DNA of 64,000 nucleotides from Stutzerimonas stutzeri (GCF_024448895.1 NZ_JAMOIC010000002.1:248001-312000); one strand, 5' to 3'; shown: positions 1-11,954, counted from the stretch's first letter. Translations and numbers: made by a program. The notes: a model not told the origin generated them from the sequence alone.

Positions 1-315
1 AGCTATGGCGTGGATGCCCTGGCGAAACCCGACGCGCCTGGCGTGTACGTTGATGGGGCAAAGATCGCGTCCCTAGGCTTGCGCATCCGCAACGGACGAT
101 CATTCCATGGCCTGGCGCTTAACGTGGACATGGACCTGGAGCCCTTTAGGCGAATCAATCCCTGCGGCTATGCGGGCATGTCTATGACCCAGTTGGCCGA
201 TCAGGTCGCGGGCCCAGTTGTGTTTTCCGAGGTCGGTAGCCGTCTGCGTGAGCAGCTGGTCAAGCACCTCGGCTACGCGCAGCAAAGCCAGACGAGCACC
301 GCAATAAACTGCTAA
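1..315 (+). CDS. lipB: Octanoyltransferase LipB (5' truncated by window edge)
   Basis: C-terminal half, about 104 residues, of lipoyl(octanoyl) transferase, which moves octanoate from acyl carrier protein to lipoyl domains of 2-oxoacid dehydrogenases and GcvH. Frame 1 is open from base 1. The lysine motif [11 protein letters not shown] and the cysteine motif INPCGYAG, which carries the acyl-thioester cysteine, are both present, with [11 protein letters not shown] between them. The family is about 210 residues, so roughly half lies before the window. It is convergent with lipA (83 bp between the stops), whereas lipB and lipA usually run on one strand in gamma-proteobacteria. Confidence 0.95.
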   Translation, partial: SYGVDALAKPDAPGVYVDGAKIASLGLRIRNGRSFHGLALNVDMDLEPFRRINPCGYAGMSMTQLADQVAGPVVFSEVGSRLREQLVKHLGYAQQSQTSTAINC

Positions 316-398
316 TTCAACCGTTACCTGATGCAGTGTGTGCGGCACATGGCGGGTAGAAGACGCCCACCCACCTGACGGAGCCTGTTCGGCTCGGA

Positions 399-1451
399 TC
401 AGTTCAGATTGAGGGCTGGAATCAGGCTGCTGTCGAACGGCTGGCCTGGAACAGGCACAGGGGCGGACAGACCCAGGTTGTTCTTCTCGAATACCCGGTC
501 GGCTCGATAGCTGGAGCGCACCAGGGGGCCGGCGGCAACTTCCATGAAGCCCTTGGCCAAGCCGATATCGCGGAAACGGTTGAACTCTTCTGGACTGACC
601 CAGCGTCTGACCGGCAGATGGTTGCGTGTCGGCTGCAGGTACTGGCCGAGCGTGAGGATATCCACGCCGATGGTGCGAAGATCATCCATGGTCTGCAGCA
701 CTTCCTCGTCGGTTTCGCCCAAGCCCAGCATCAGACTGGTCTTGGTCAGCATCTGTGGGCGATGGCGCTTGGCGTGCTCCAGTACGCGCAGGGTCTTCTC
801 ATAGCCGGCGCGGGGATCGCGCACTTCATGGGTCAGGCGCTTGACCGTCTCGACGTTCTGCGCGAAGACTTCGAGGCCAGAATCCGCCACGCGCTCGATG
901 GCCTGCAGGTCGCCGTCGAAGTCCGGAGTAAGGGCCTCCACCACCACATGCGGGGTGCGCTCTTTGATGGCGCGCACACAAGCGGCGTAGTGCGCGGCGC
1001 CGCCGTCGTCCAGGTCGTCGCGGTCTACTGAGGTCAGCACGATATAGCGCAGCGCCATCAGCTCAACCGACTTGGCGGTGTTCTGCGGCTCCTCCTGATC
1101 CAGCCAGCCGTTGGGGTTGCCTGTATCCACTGCGCAGAACCGGCATGCGCGGGTACACACTGAGCCCATCAGCATGATGGTGGCAGTGCCATTGGACCAA
1201 CACTCACCCATATTCGGGCAGTGGGACTCCTGGCATACGGTGCTCAGACGGTGCTCGCCAACGTTGCGCTTGACCGCTTCGAACCGACTACCGCTTGGCG
1301 CCTTGACCCGTAGCCACTTGGGCTTGGGTTCGAATACCTGGGGCTCGCTCGAGGCGCGGCGCTTTTGCCCGTCCTTGATTGCGGTGATGCCATGGGTGGT
1401 GCGGAATTTTTCGCCGCTGGCGACAGTTTTGGGCTGGGAGGTATCGGACAT
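399..1451 (-). CDS. lipA: Lipoyl synthase LipA
   Basis: Radical SAM enzyme that inserts two sulfurs into protein-bound octanoyl groups. The sequence shows the auxiliary-cluster cysteines ([12 protein letters not shown], a CX4CX5C pattern), the radical SAM cluster CTRACRFC (CX3CX2C) and the C-terminal RSSYRAD with the serine cluster ligand. I start at the ATG beginning MSDTSQ, giving 350 residues, the usual Pseudomonas length; the frame stays open 27 codons further upstream, but that stretch is basic, proline-rich and unlike the family. It is monocistronic here and faces lipB. Confidence 0.96.
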   Translation of the reverse strand: MSDTSQPKTVASGEKFRTTHGITAIKDGQKRRASSEPQVFEPKPKWLRVKAPSGSRFEAVKRNVGEHRLSTVCQESHCPNMGECWSNGTATIMLMGSVCTRACRFCAVDTGNPNGWLDQEEPQNTAKSVELMALRYIVLTSVDRDDLDDGGAAHYAACVRAIKERTPHVVVEALTPDFDGDLQAIERVADSGLEVFAQNVETVKRLTHEVRDPRAGYEKTLRVLEHAKRHRPQMLTKTSLMLGLGETDEEVLQTMDDLRTIGVDILTLGQYLQPTRNHLPVRRWVSPEEFNRFRDIGLAKGFMEVAAGPLVRSSYRADRVFEKNNLGLSAPVPVPGQPFDSSLIPALNLN

Positions 1452-1907
1452 CGGCTTTCTGGGCTCCGCTAGAGGCTCCGGGACGAGGCGGCTTGTGGCC
1501 GGCGCGGAGTTTATCACAGGCGCTGACCGCACAGTCTGTCTGGCGAGACGTGGACTCGGCTGCTAAGGCCACAGCGTTGTCAGAGTTGCCCGATCCCGAT
1601 TAATCATTGCAGGTCTGACTTGGCGGCAGGCCGTTATCGCTGACGCCTCGCTGGGCAGCGCGTATTACGACTGGTCAATCAGCTTGTTTCTGTAGACGCG
1701 GATCGAACCCGGGCACGAGGTGGGCCGCACCGCCCATTCGGAAGGGACTGGGTGATGCGTATGGCTAGAGAGACTCTCAAAAGAACTGCCGGCGAGCCCC
1801 TAACCTGCACCATCAAGAGGCGCTATGGCCGATCAGGATGGGCTACCGAAGCTGCCAGACCCGGCGTGGGCAGGGCAGCTTATGGCTGAAAAGGTCGACT
1901 GTATTCG
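1452..1907. other. Intergenic region upstream of lipA
   Basis: About 450 bp between the lipA start and the end of the transglycosylase gene. I see no convincing gene. A 43-codon frame from 1761 (MARETLKRT...) has no clear ribosome site and I recognise no family. The lipA promoter should lie in the first 150 bp or so, but no strong -35/-10 pair stands out. Confidence 0.4.
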
Positions 1908-3203
1908 CTAAGGCTGCGTGCGCAGCCGACCCAAAAGTTCTTGCGTTGGGTGTCCGTCTGCGGGCCAGCCCAATTGCTGTTGGAAGCGACGGATAGCGCT
2001 GCGGGTATTGGCGCCGATGATGCCGTCTGCCGTGCCCGGGTCGAAGCCACGCTCGGTCAGTCTCTCCTGTAGTTCGAGACGTTCGGAGCGACTCAAGGGT
2101 TGCTCACCCTGCGGCCAGCTGCCACGGACCTGACCTGCACCTTCGAAACGTTCCGAGAGCAGTCCGATTGCCAGTGCATAGGACGACGAGTTGTTGTACC
2201 GCAAGATGGCTCTGAAGTTGTCGAGAACCAGGAATGCCGGGCCACGATAACCCGCCGGCAGCAGCAGGCTTGCACTCGTATCCTCCATGCCGGCGGGTAT
2301 CCCGCTCAGGCCGAGCCGACGCCATTCGGACAAGGGCTTGCGGATGCTGTTGTCGGCCTGTGCATAGTCGAATCCATCCGGCAGGCTAACTTCAAAGCCC
2401 CAGGGTTGTCCGGCTTTCCAGCCTGATGCCTTCAGGTAATGGGCGGCCGATGCCAGTGCGTCAGCGGAGCTGTTCCAGATATCACGACGACCGTCGCCAT
2501 CGAAATCCACTGCATGGGTATTGTAGGTGGTCGGGATAAACTGAGTCTGTCCCATGGCACCGGCCCAAGAACCGCGCAGCTGATCGGCGCTGACGTCACC
2601 GTGCTGAAGGATTTCCAGCGCCGCCAACAACTGGCTCTTGGCGAAGCCGGGCCGCCGGCCTTCATGTGCAAGGGTGGCCAGTGAGCGGATAACGCCCTTA
2701 TCACCCATGATCTGACCGAAGCTGCTCTCCAATCCCCAGATCGCCACCAGGGTGTTGCGATCGACACCATAGCGGGCTTCGATATCGTTCAGTGTTGCCT
2801 GGTGCCGGTCGAGCAGATTTCTGCCGGCACTGACGCGCTGTTTTGACAGCGCCCCTTCCAAGTACTGCCAGACCGGCCGGGTGAATTCCGGTTGGCTGCG
2901 GTCAGCTGTGATGATGCTCGGGTCAGGGGTGACCCCTGCGAAGGCTCGATCGAAGACCTGCTCGGAGATACCTGCTTGCAGCGCCTCGTTTCGGAATTCC
3001 TCTCGCCATTGCGCAAAGCTTTGCTGAACGGGTTCTTCAACTTGCGGGCTCGAGTCGGTCTCGGCTACGGCAGGCGTCGGGGCGCTAGGCGCTACTGGAT
3101 CGGCCGGTGCCACCGGTTCGGCCGCGCATGCGACCATGATGCTCAGCGCTGATCCAGCGATCAGGGTGCGCAGCAGCAGAACGGGAACGAAGGTGTAAAG
3201 CAT
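1908..3203 (-). CDS. Lytic murein transglycosylase (MltB/SLT_2 type) with peptidoglycan-binding domain
   Basis: Peptidoglycan-cleaving enzyme of the MltB family, 431 residues, probably a lipoprotein: a hydrophobic N-terminus ends in MVAC-AAEP, a loose lipobox. A Pro/Ala/Glu-rich linker follows, then an SLT_2 catalytic domain of about 280 residues with the catalytic glutamate in the GLESSFGQIMG motif and the GAMGQTQFIP motif. A C-terminal PG_binding_1 domain covers about the last 65 residues (RLTERGFDPGTADGIIGANT). I start at the ATG giving MLYTFVP because GAGAG lies a few bases upstream; an ATG 21 bp earlier lacks this. Transcribed after arfA on the same strand, probably as a separate unit. 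Confidence 0.9.
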   Translation of the reverse strand: MLYTFVPVLLLRTLIAGSALSIMVACAAEPVAPADPVAPSAPTPAVAETDSSPQVEEPVQQSFAQWREEFRNEALQAGISEQVFDRAFAGVTPDPSIITADRSQPEFTRPVWQYLEGALSKQRVSAGRNLLDRHQATLNDIEARYGVDRNTLVAIWGLESSFGQIMGDKGVIRSLATLAHEGRRPGFAKSQLLAALEILQHGDVSADQLRGSWAGAMGQTQFIPTTYNTHAVDFDGDGRRDIWNSSADALASAAHYLKASGWKAGQPWGFEVSLPDGFDYAQADNSIRKPLSEWRRLGLSGIPAGMEDTSASLLLPAGYRGPAFLVLDNFRAILRYNNSSSYALAIGLLSERFEGAGQVRGSWPQGEQPLSRSERLELQERLTERGFDPGTADGIIGANTRSAIRRFQQQLGWPADGHPTQELLGRLRTQP

Positions 3204-3263
3204 GCACCACTCTCGGCAAGTCATCGGCAGCTGACATTATCACGCTTTCAATGCCTTGGCTTT

Positions 3264-3422
3264 TCAAGCCGCCAGAAGGACCGAAGCCTCCCAGTTGGTG
3301 GACTGGGAGGCTTCGCGGCGGTAACTGCCTTTGCCTTTTTTCGGCTGTTCCTGGCGGCTGCGGAACAGCGGTTGGGCCACCAGTGATTTAGCCTTATTCG
3401 GCCGTTTTCTTTGTTTGCTCAT
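3264..3422 (-). CDS. arfA: Alternative ribosome-rescue factor ArfA
   Basis: A 52-codon gene. ArfA recruits release factor 2 to ribosomes stalled on nonstop mRNA and backs up tmRNA. The protein has a basic N-terminus (MSKQRKRPNKAK), the conserved core PLFRSRQ then KKGKGSY, and NWEAS near the C-terminus, matching the family. The start is the second of two adjacent ATGs; GAGGG lies upstream. Codons 36-47 form a perfect 14-bp hairpin. In E. coli the arfA mRNA is cut or terminated at such a hairpin, so active ArfA is made only when tmRNA fails. It lies between holA and the transglycosylase on the same strand. Confidence 0.88.
   Translation of the reverse strand: MSKQRKRPNKAKSLVAQPLFRSRQEQPKKGKGSYRREASQSTNWEASVLLAA
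3282..3315 (-). promoter_or_regulatory. Regulatory hairpin inside arfA
   Basis: Perfect inverted repeat: 14 bp at 3282-3295 pairs with 3302-3315 around a 6-base loop, wholly inside the arfA reading frame near its 3' end. No T-run follows on the minus strand, so RNase III cleavage is more likely than intrinsic termination. Known logic from E. coli and Haemophilus: the hairpin produces a nonstop arfA mRNA whose product is destroyed while trans-translation works. Confidence 0.8.
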
Positions 3423-3550
3423 CATCTACCCTCATGGTCGTTGCGATCAGGCGAGGGCATCTTAATGGGTGGGCAGAAATTGTCCAGCGTGCGACATCAG
3501 GCTGGCTTTAGCGCGGTGAGGGCGTTGTGATACAGGGGATGGGCGCGGCT

Positions 3551-4579
3551 TTAAAGTCGCACGCGTCGCCCGCTCAGTTGCAGACATAGATCCGTCAGGC
3601 CGATCCAGGGGTTGCCTTGCGCTTGTCCCTTGATCTGTTCGTCGATGCGCTGCGCATCCATCAGCAGCCCTTGCCAGCCGGTGACGTCGTGGCGCTGCAG
3701 CGCCTTGCTCACCAGGGGCTTACGCTTGTCCCATACCGGCGGTCGCGCCTGACTGAATGCGCGATCGAGGGGAACACCCTGGCTGTACTGCTGTGCGATG
3801 TTGGCCAACTGGCGGACCTCGCGTGCTACGGCCCACAGAATCACAGGTGCTTCCACACCTTCGCCGCGCAATCCTGCCAGCATCTGCAGAATGTGCTCCG
3901 GCTGACCCAGCAGCGCGGCATCGATCAATCCGAACACGTCGTAGCGTGCGCTATCTGCAACGGCGGCCTGGACGGTCTCCGTCGTTACCTGACCGGCCTC
4001 CGCGAGCAACTTGAGCTTTTCGATCTCCTGGGCGGCAGCCAGCAGATTGCCTTCGACTCGGGCTGCGATCAGTTCCACCGCATCCTGGTCAGCGGCGAGT
4101 CCCGCTTGTGACAGTCGTTGACGAATCCACTGTGGAAGCGCCTGTGCATCCACCGGCCATATCTGCAGAAACTGGACCTGCTTGCCGTCGATGAGGGCTT
4201 TCGCCCACTTGGTCTTCTGCGCATTGCCATCGAGCTTCGGCAGGCTCACCAGCAGCACGGTGTCTTCGGCAGGTCGGGCGAGGTATTCGAGCAGCGCGGC
4301 AGCACCCTTATCGCCTGGCTTGCCGTTGGGAATACGCAATTCCAGCAGACGTTTTTCCGCGAAGAGCGAAAGGCTGGCACCAGCTTCAATCAGGTATCCC
4401 CAGTCGAAGCCGGTCTCTACGTTAAGCACTTGGCGTTCGCTGAAGTCTTGCCGGCGGCACGCTCCACGGATGGCATCGCAGGCCTCCTGGCATAAGAGAT
4501 GCTCGTCACCGCTGACGACATAAACTGGCGCGAGGGGGCCTTGCAGATGCTTGGCGAGTTGGGCCGGGGCTAACTTCAT
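3551..4579 (-). CDS. holA: DNA polymerase III delta subunit
   Basis: Clamp-loader delta subunit, 342 residues, the usual length. It opens the beta sliding clamp during loading at the replication fork. The N-terminus MKLAPAQLAKHL followed by APVYVVSGDEHLL is typical, as is the middle ARVEGNLLAAAQEIEKLKLL segment. It lies 40 bp downstream of lptE in the conserved leuS-lptE-holA order, so it is probably transcribed with them. Confidence 0.95.
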   Translation of the reverse strand: MKLAPAQLAKHLQGPLAPVYVVSGDEHLLCQEACDAIRGACRRQDFSERQVLNVETGFDWGYLIEAGASLSLFAEKRLLELRIPNGKPGDKGAAALLEYLARPAEDTVLLVSLPKLDGNAQKTKWAKALIDGKQVQFLQIWPVDAQALPQWIRQRLSQAGLAADQDAVELIAARVEGNLLAAAQEIEKLKLLAEAGQVTTETVQAAVADSARYDVFGLIDAALLGQPEHILQMLAGLRGEGVEAPVILWAVAREVRQLANIAQQYSQGVPLDRAFSQARPPVWDKRKPLVSKALQRHDVTGWQGLLMDAQRIDEQIKGQAQGNPWIGLTDLCLQLSGRRVRL

Positions 4580-4619
4580 GTCGAGATACGATCGGAGCCG
4601 CCGAGGCGGCTCACGCTCA

Positions 4620-5225
4620 TCACTGAATCGGCAGCTCGATGGGTGACTGCTGCGGTTGCGACGCCTGCTCGCGGATTTGCGCCTCGATCGCTTCGGCTTC
4701 GGCGCGTCTCCGGGCTTCGGCTGTTTCCTGCAGCTGGTCGAGGCGGGCCGGGGTGATGCCCCTGATCCGCATGCTCAGTTGTTGCAGGAGTTCGCGACGC
4801 ATTTCCTGACGCAGCTGACCGGCTTCCTGATCAGAGCCGATCAGGTTGCTGCTGTCGTGAACGTAGACTTTCTGCACTTCGACCTTGTCTTCCAGCAGTA
4901 GCGTGTTCTGTGGGCCGCGGAATTCGTACTCTAGGACGCTGGTGAGCTCGTATTCAGCACTGCGCGCAGAGGTCGTGTAGCTGGCAGTACGCTGACGATT
5001 TTGCTCGCGGACCAGATCCAGCGTATAACGCGCGCCGGGGTAAACGCGTACGCCGTTGTCCTTGAGCATCTCCTCGAGCTGCTGAGCGGTTTCGCCATAG
5101 CTGTTGCGCGCTTGAAGGTTGAGCTCGTCCAGGCCGAAGCTGGTTTCCCCGGTGCCACGCAATTGGAAGCCGCAGGCGCTCAGCAACAGGGCCATGCCGG
5201 CCACCAGCAGATTGCGTTTGATCAT
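4620..5225 (-). CDS. lptE: LPS-assembly lipoprotein LptE
   Basis: Outer-membrane lipoprotein that plugs the LptD barrel and helps insert lipopolysaccharide. 201 residues. The signal peptide ends in the lipobox LLSAC with the lipidated cysteine at residue 18, followed by GFQLRG, the family signature. The C-terminal third is charged and alanine/glutamate-rich (TAEARRRAEAEAIEAQ), ending in a Pro/Gln tail. It sits 43 bp downstream of leuS and just upstream of holA, the standard order in gamma-proteobacteria. Confidence 0.94.
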   Translation of the reverse strand: MIKRNLLVAGMALLLSACGFQLRGTGETSFGLDELNLQARNSYGETAQQLEEMLKDNGVRVYPGARYTLDLVREQNRQRTASYTTSARSAEYELTSVLEYEFRGPQNTLLLEDKVEVQKVYVHDSSNLIGSDQEAGQLRQEMRRELLQQLSMRIRGITPARLDQLQETAEARRRAEAEAIEAQIREQASQPQQSPIELPIQ

Positions 5226-5268
5226 CTTGTTATCCCCTTGCCAGCCCGGCGCAGTGCGCCAGGGCGAA

Positions 5269-8088
<2,820 letters not shown>

Positions 8089-8128
8089 CTACGCTTGTAC
8101 AGGGGGCGGGACGAACAAGAGGTGAATC

Positions 8129-8581
8129 ATGGCTAGAGAGCGCCAAGCGAATGAGGGCAACTTGTACGGACGCGTGCTGCAGCGGCTGACGTCCGCGCTG
8201 GAAGAGGCCGAGCGATCAACAGGGGGCGAAACCGGAGCGGCTACCGAGCTGGAGGTGGGCGGGCTGACGCCTGCCGAGTTCGATCTGATCCGCGCCTACC
8301 TTCAGCAGGATTCGCAGTGGCTCTCCGGCTGGCACGCTGCAGCTGAAGAGCAGGCCCAACTGGTGCGGCAGGCTACGCGTCCTGCGCTGAGAAATGTTCT
8401 TCGGCATCACTCGGGCAAGCGCTGTAAACAGAGCCCGCCCGCTTTGCAGCAGGCAATGTCCTGTGCGTTATGTGGTGCAAGCGTGCACTGGCCTGAGGGT
8501 GCTGGTGCGGTGGCCTGTTCGGCCTGTGGCTCGCAGTTGCTCAGGGCGCGGCAGCGGTTGCATACCTACCCAAAGCATTGA
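8129..8581 (+). CDS. Zinc-ribbon protein of the YbeL/DUF1451 family
   Basis: 150-residue protein of unknown biochemical role, divergent from leuS, the same position as ybeL in E. coli. The N-terminal half is helical and acidic (LTSALEEAERS); the C-terminus carries two CxxC knuckles (CALCG and CSACG) 20 residues apart, a zinc ribbon. AGAGGTGA lies 4 bp before the ATG, a strong ribosome site. Function is not established; I assign only the family. Confidence 0.8.
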   Translation: MARERQANEGNLYGRVLQRLTSALEEAERSTGGETGAATELEVGGLTPAEFDLIRAYLQQDSQWLSGWHAAAEEQAQLVRQATRPALRNVLRHHSGKRCKQSPPALQQAMSCALCGASVHWPEGAGAVACSACGSQLLRARQRLHTYPKH

Positions 8582-8582
8582 C

Positions 8583-8611
8583 GGCGTCCGCATAGCCGAC
8601 AAGCGGACGCC
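8583..8611 (+). terminator. Stem-loop after the zinc-ribbon gene
   Basis: 9-bp perfect stem (GGCGTCCGC with GCGGACGCC) around an 11-base loop, two bases after the stop codon at 8581. No T-run follows, so it may stabilise the mRNA end or act as a weak terminator. Confidence 0.45.
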
Positions 8612-8653
8612 TCGACAGGTAAAGTGGCAGCTACCGAACCACCGGGGTTGCCC

Positions 8654-9430
8654 ATGCCTATTCGCTATTTCTTTAAACAGTTGCTGCTGCCCCCGGGCGG
8701 TTTGTTATTGCTCTTGCTTGCCGCCTGGATGCTGCGCAGGCGAGCTCCGAGGCTGGCCGCGCTCTGCTTCGTTCTGGGATTTGGTGGGCTGTGGCTGATG
8801 AGCCTGCCGGTCACCGTGGAGTGGGCGGCGCGGACGCTGGAAAGCGAGGCCGCGCTGGATCGGTCTGATTGGAGTGATTTGCAGGACCGCGCGCAGGCAA
8901 TCGTCGTGCTGGGTGCCGGTCGTGAGCAGGCCGATCCGGCGTGGGGCTCCGATCAGCCCAGCCACATTGCGCTCGAACGACTGCGTTACGCGTCTCGGTT
9001 GGCGAATGCATCCGGCTTGCCGGTCCTTGCCAGCGGAGGCTTGCATTACGGTGAACCGCCGAGCGAGGCGCTACTGGCTGCCGAAGCGCTGCAACGAGAC
9101 TTCTCGACAGAAACTCGCTGGCTCGAAGAACGCAGCCGGACCACATGGGAGAACGCGCGCTACAGCGCCGAGATGCTCAAGGCTGCCGGCATCGAACGTA
9201 TCGTGTTAGTGACCTCCGCGTCGCATATGCCACGCTCGCGGTGGTGTTTCGAAGAGGTGGGGCTGGAGGTGATCGCCGCCCCAGTGGGATTTCTTGGTGT
9301 ACCCAACGGACGCCCCTTCGGTGGCTGGCTACCGGAGGCGAAAGCCGTCTGGCAGAACGGCATGCTGCTCAACGAGGCGGTCGGCATGCTGGTCTACCCG
9401 CTGCTTTATGACGGCGACGATTCCGATTAG
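8654..9430 (+). CDS. YdcF/ElyC-type DUF218 envelope protein
   Basis: 258 residues: two N-terminal membrane helices (LLLPPGGLLLLLLAAWML and the following LAALCFVLGFGGLWLMSL), then a DUF218 domain with AIVVLGAGR, SGLPVLASGG, RTTWENARYSAEML and LVTSASHMPRS motifs. The layout and length match ElyC, linked in E. coli to peptidoglycan and lipid-carrier metabolism, so envelope biogenesis is the likely role by family only. I prefer the ATG at 8654, which has GGGG upstream; an in-frame GTG at 8624 with AGGT upstream is the alternative. Confidence 0.82.
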   Translation: MPIRYFFKQLLLPPGGLLLLLLAAWMLRRRAPRLAALCFVLGFGGLWLMSLPVTVEWAARTLESEAALDRSDWSDLQDRAQAIVVLGAGREQADPAWGSDQPSHIALERLRYASRLANASGLPVLASGGLHYGEPPSEALLAAEALQRDFSTETRWLEERSRTTWENARYSAEMLKAAGIERIVLVTSASHMPRSRWCFEEVGLEVIAAPVGFLGVPNGRPFGGWLPEAKAVWQNGMLLNEAVGMLVYPLLYDGDDSD

Positions 9431-9464
9431 TAAGCGCGCTGGCCGTCGGCGACCGGGGCGAGCA

Positions 9465-10976
9465 TTAGCTCTGCCGACGACGCACCACGCCCCAACCGAG
9501 CAGCAGCACACAGACAACGATCAGCGGCCAGGATCGCCACTGCAGATAGGGCGTAAGCCCTTGCATGGGCGTGACTTCGCCATATAGCACCGCTTCCTCG
9601 AAAGCAGGAATCTGCTCGACGATGCGACCCCGCGGGTCAATCAATACCGTCACGCCGTTATTGGTGGCGCGGATCATCCAGCGTCCGGCCTCCAGCGCGC
9701 GCATCTGGGCCATCTGCAGATGCTGTAACGGGCCGATCGAGTGCCCGAACCAGGCATCGTTACTCACAGTCAGCAGGATGTCGCTCTTTGCCGCAAGGCT
9801 GGCCGCAAACTCCGGGTAAACCACCTCGTAGCAGATGAAGGGCGCGATCTGGTAGCCCTTGGCCTGGAGCAATTGCTGGTCCTCATCGCCGCGCGCGAAA
9901 TCCGACATGGGCAGGTCGAAAAAGGCGATCAGACCGCGCAGCATATCCTGCAGCGGCACGTATTCACCGAACGGCACCAGTTTCTGCTTCAGGTAGGTAC
10001 CCTGCGCATCGCCCGCGCTGGTCAGTCCGTTGTAATAGCGCATCTCGCCATCGGCATTGGGCTGGCGTACGGGCACGCCGGTGATCAGGGCGGACTGCCG
10101 ATCCTGGGCAAAACGGCTCATCATCGTCAGGTAGCCTTCGGCGTGTTCCTTGAGAATGGGTACCGCAGTCTCAGGCCAGACGATCAGGTCTGCCGGCTGA
10201 CTGCGGAAGGTCATGTCGCGATAGAGCAGCAGCTGCATTTCGAGCTTTTTCGGGTCCCACTTGATGCTCTGGGCCACATTTCCCTGCATCGCGGCAACCG
10301 TGATGGGTTCGGCCTTGGCCGAGGTCCAGGCATGTTTGCCCAAGCCCAGCGCTCCGCCCCAAAGGACTACAAGCAGCGTCAGCGCGCCGGCAAGGGCGGC
10401 TCGATGGCGAGTCAGCTGAGGCAACTCCACTATCAGGACCGCGCTGAGTGCGACGACGAAGCTGAGTAGCCAGATGCCGCCCAGCGGCGCAAGCCCCGCC
10501 AGCGGACCTTCTAGCTGGCTGTAACCAGCGTACAGCCAGGGAAAGCCGGTCAGCACCCAGCCGCGTAGGGCATCCAACGCCAGCCAGAGCGCAGCGAACA
10601 ACAAGGCGTTGGGCAGCGGCGCGTCCGACTGGCGCAACCAGCGTGCCCAGACCCAGCCCAGTAAGACGAAGAACAAGGCCAGCCCCGCGACGAATCCCAA
10701 CGTCAGCGTGCCGGCCAGAATCGGCGGTGCCGAACCAAAGTCGTGGATGCTGACGTAGACCCAGCTGACGCCTGAGGCGAACAGCCCGAAGCCATAGCAC
10801 CAGCCGCGCCCGGCGGCCTGCCTGGGGGGCAGGTCGCGCAAACCGAGATAGATCAGTCCGATGGACAACAGCGCCAGCGGCCAGATATCGAAAGGCGCGA
10901 GCGCCAGTGTGGTCAGCGTGCCTGCGACGAGCGCCAGCAGGTTGCCCGGCCAGCCGGGGCGGGTGATCCAGCGCAT
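9465..10976 (-). CDS. lnt: Apolipoprotein N-acyltransferase Lnt
   Basis: Inner-membrane enzyme that N-acylates lipoproteins, 503 residues. The N-terminal half is a set of membrane helices. The periplasmic nitrilase-like domain carries the Glu-Lys-Cys triad in WPETAVP, KLVPFGEYVP and ICYEVVYPE. I start at the ATG giving MRWITRPGW; the frame stays open 29 codons upstream without similarity. Last gene of the miaB-phoL-ybeY-corC-lnt run, 90 bp after corC. Confidence 0.95.
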   Translation of the reverse strand: MRWITRPGWPGNLLALVAGTLTTLALAPFDIWPLALLSIGLIYLGLRDLPPRQAAGRGWCYGFGLFASGVSWVYVSIHDFGSAPPILAGTLTLGFVAGLALFFVLLGWVWARWLRQSDAPLPNALLFAALWLALDALRGWVLTGFPWLYAGYSQLEGPLAGLAPLGGIWLLSFVVALSAVLIVELPQLTRHRAALAGALTLLVVLWGGALGLGKHAWTSAKAEPITVAAMQGNVAQSIKWDPKKLEMQLLLYRDMTFRSQPADLIVWPETAVPILKEHAEGYLTMMSRFAQDRQSALITGVPVRQPNADGEMRYYNGLTSAGDAQGTYLKQKLVPFGEYVPLQDMLRGLIAFFDLPMSDFARGDEDQQLLQAKGYQIAPFICYEVVYPEFAASLAAKSDILLTVSNDAWFGHSIGPLQHLQMAQMRALEAGRWMIRATNNGVTVLIDPRGRIVEQIPAFEEAVLYGEVTPMQGLTPYLQWRSWPLIVVCVLLLGWGVVRRRQS

Positions 10977-11066
10977 GGTGGGTCCTTGAATAGGCCGCAG
11001 CGAGCGGGGCTGGCTGCGGTTGGTGCTAGAAAATCGCGTAAGGCCGGGGGTCAGCGCCAGCAAGCA

Positions 11067-11915
11067 TTATTGGCTATCAGTGGCGAGGCGGGTCAGTCGC
11101 AGCATGTGCACGCGACGACTGTCGGCATTCAGTACGCGGAAACGGAAGCCGTTGATCTCCGTGACTTCGTTGCGCTTGGGCAGATGACCGAAGGTGCTCA
11201 TCACCAGGCCAGCAACGGTATCGAACTCCTCGTCGGGAAACTCGCTCTGGAAGAACTCGTTGAAACTGTCGATCGGTGTCAGCGCCTTGACCAGGAAATC
11301 ACCACTGGGAAGAGGGCGAATGTAGCTATCTTCTTCGATGTCATGTTCGTCTTCGATGTCACCGACGATCTGCTCGAGTACATCCTCAATGGTCACCAGG
11401 CCCGCAACGCCGCCGTATTCATCGATGACGATGGCCATGTGACTGTGATTGGCGCGGAACTCGCGAAGCAGCACGTTCAGGCGCTTCGATTCGGGCACAA
11501 AGGTAGCGGGGCGCAGCAGATCCTTGATGTCGAAGTTTTGTTGGTCGCTTTGAAGAATCAGTGGTAGCAGATCCTTGGCCAATAGCACGCCAATGACATC
11601 ATCCAGGCTGTCGCCCACGACCGGATAACGCGAGTGCGCAGCGGAGATGATCGCTGGGAGGAAATCCCTCGGCGGCTGATCAGCGCGGATACTCATGACC
11701 TGGGATCGCGGCACCATGATGTCGCGTACCTGCAGGTCGGCGACCTGTATAGCGCCCTCGACGATCGCCAGGGCTTCGTTGTCGAGCAGTTTGTTCTGAT
11801 GGGCGCCGCGCAGGATTTCCAGCAGCTCCTCACGGTTCTTGGGCTCATGGGCAAAAGCCTGGGTGATTTTTCCAAACCAGGACTTATGCCCGTTGCTCGA
11901 TCGGTCTTCGCTCAT
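11067..11915 (-). CDS. corC: CorC/HlyC family CBS-domain protein
   Basis: 282 residues: a leading helical segment, two CBS domains (VRDIMVPRSQVMSI starts the first) and a C-terminal CorC_HlyC domain ending near GFRFRVLNADSRRVHMLRL. There is no DUF21 membrane domain, so this is the short CorC form, historically linked to magnesium and cobalt efflux. Placed between ybeY and lnt, the conserved order. Confidence 0.93.
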   Translation of the reverse strand: MSEDRSSNGHKSWFGKITQAFAHEPKNREELLEILRGAHQNKLLDNEALAIVEGAIQVADLQVRDIMVPRSQVMSIRADQPPRDFLPAIISAAHSRYPVVGDSLDDVIGVLLAKDLLPLILQSDQQNFDIKDLLRPATFVPESKRLNVLLREFRANHSHMAIVIDEYGGVAGLVTIEDVLEQIVGDIEDEHDIEEDSYIRPLPSGDFLVKALTPIDSFNEFFQSEFPDEEFDTVAGLVMSTFGHLPKRNEVTEINGFRFRVLNADSRRVHMLRLTRLATDSQ

Positions 11916-11954
11916 GTCTTTGACTCAATGGTCCTTGCAGTTGCCCGAAGCGGG

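Noticed and set aside
1690-1720. tRNA T-arm-like sequence (GGGTTCGATCC on the minus strand)
   Set aside because: The bases flanking the loop do not pair as a T-stem and no acceptor, D or anticodon arm is found; not a tRNA gene.
1761-1892. Small frame MARETLKRTAGEP...
   Set aside because: 43 codons, no clear ribosome site, no recognised family, in a gap with no conservation evidence.
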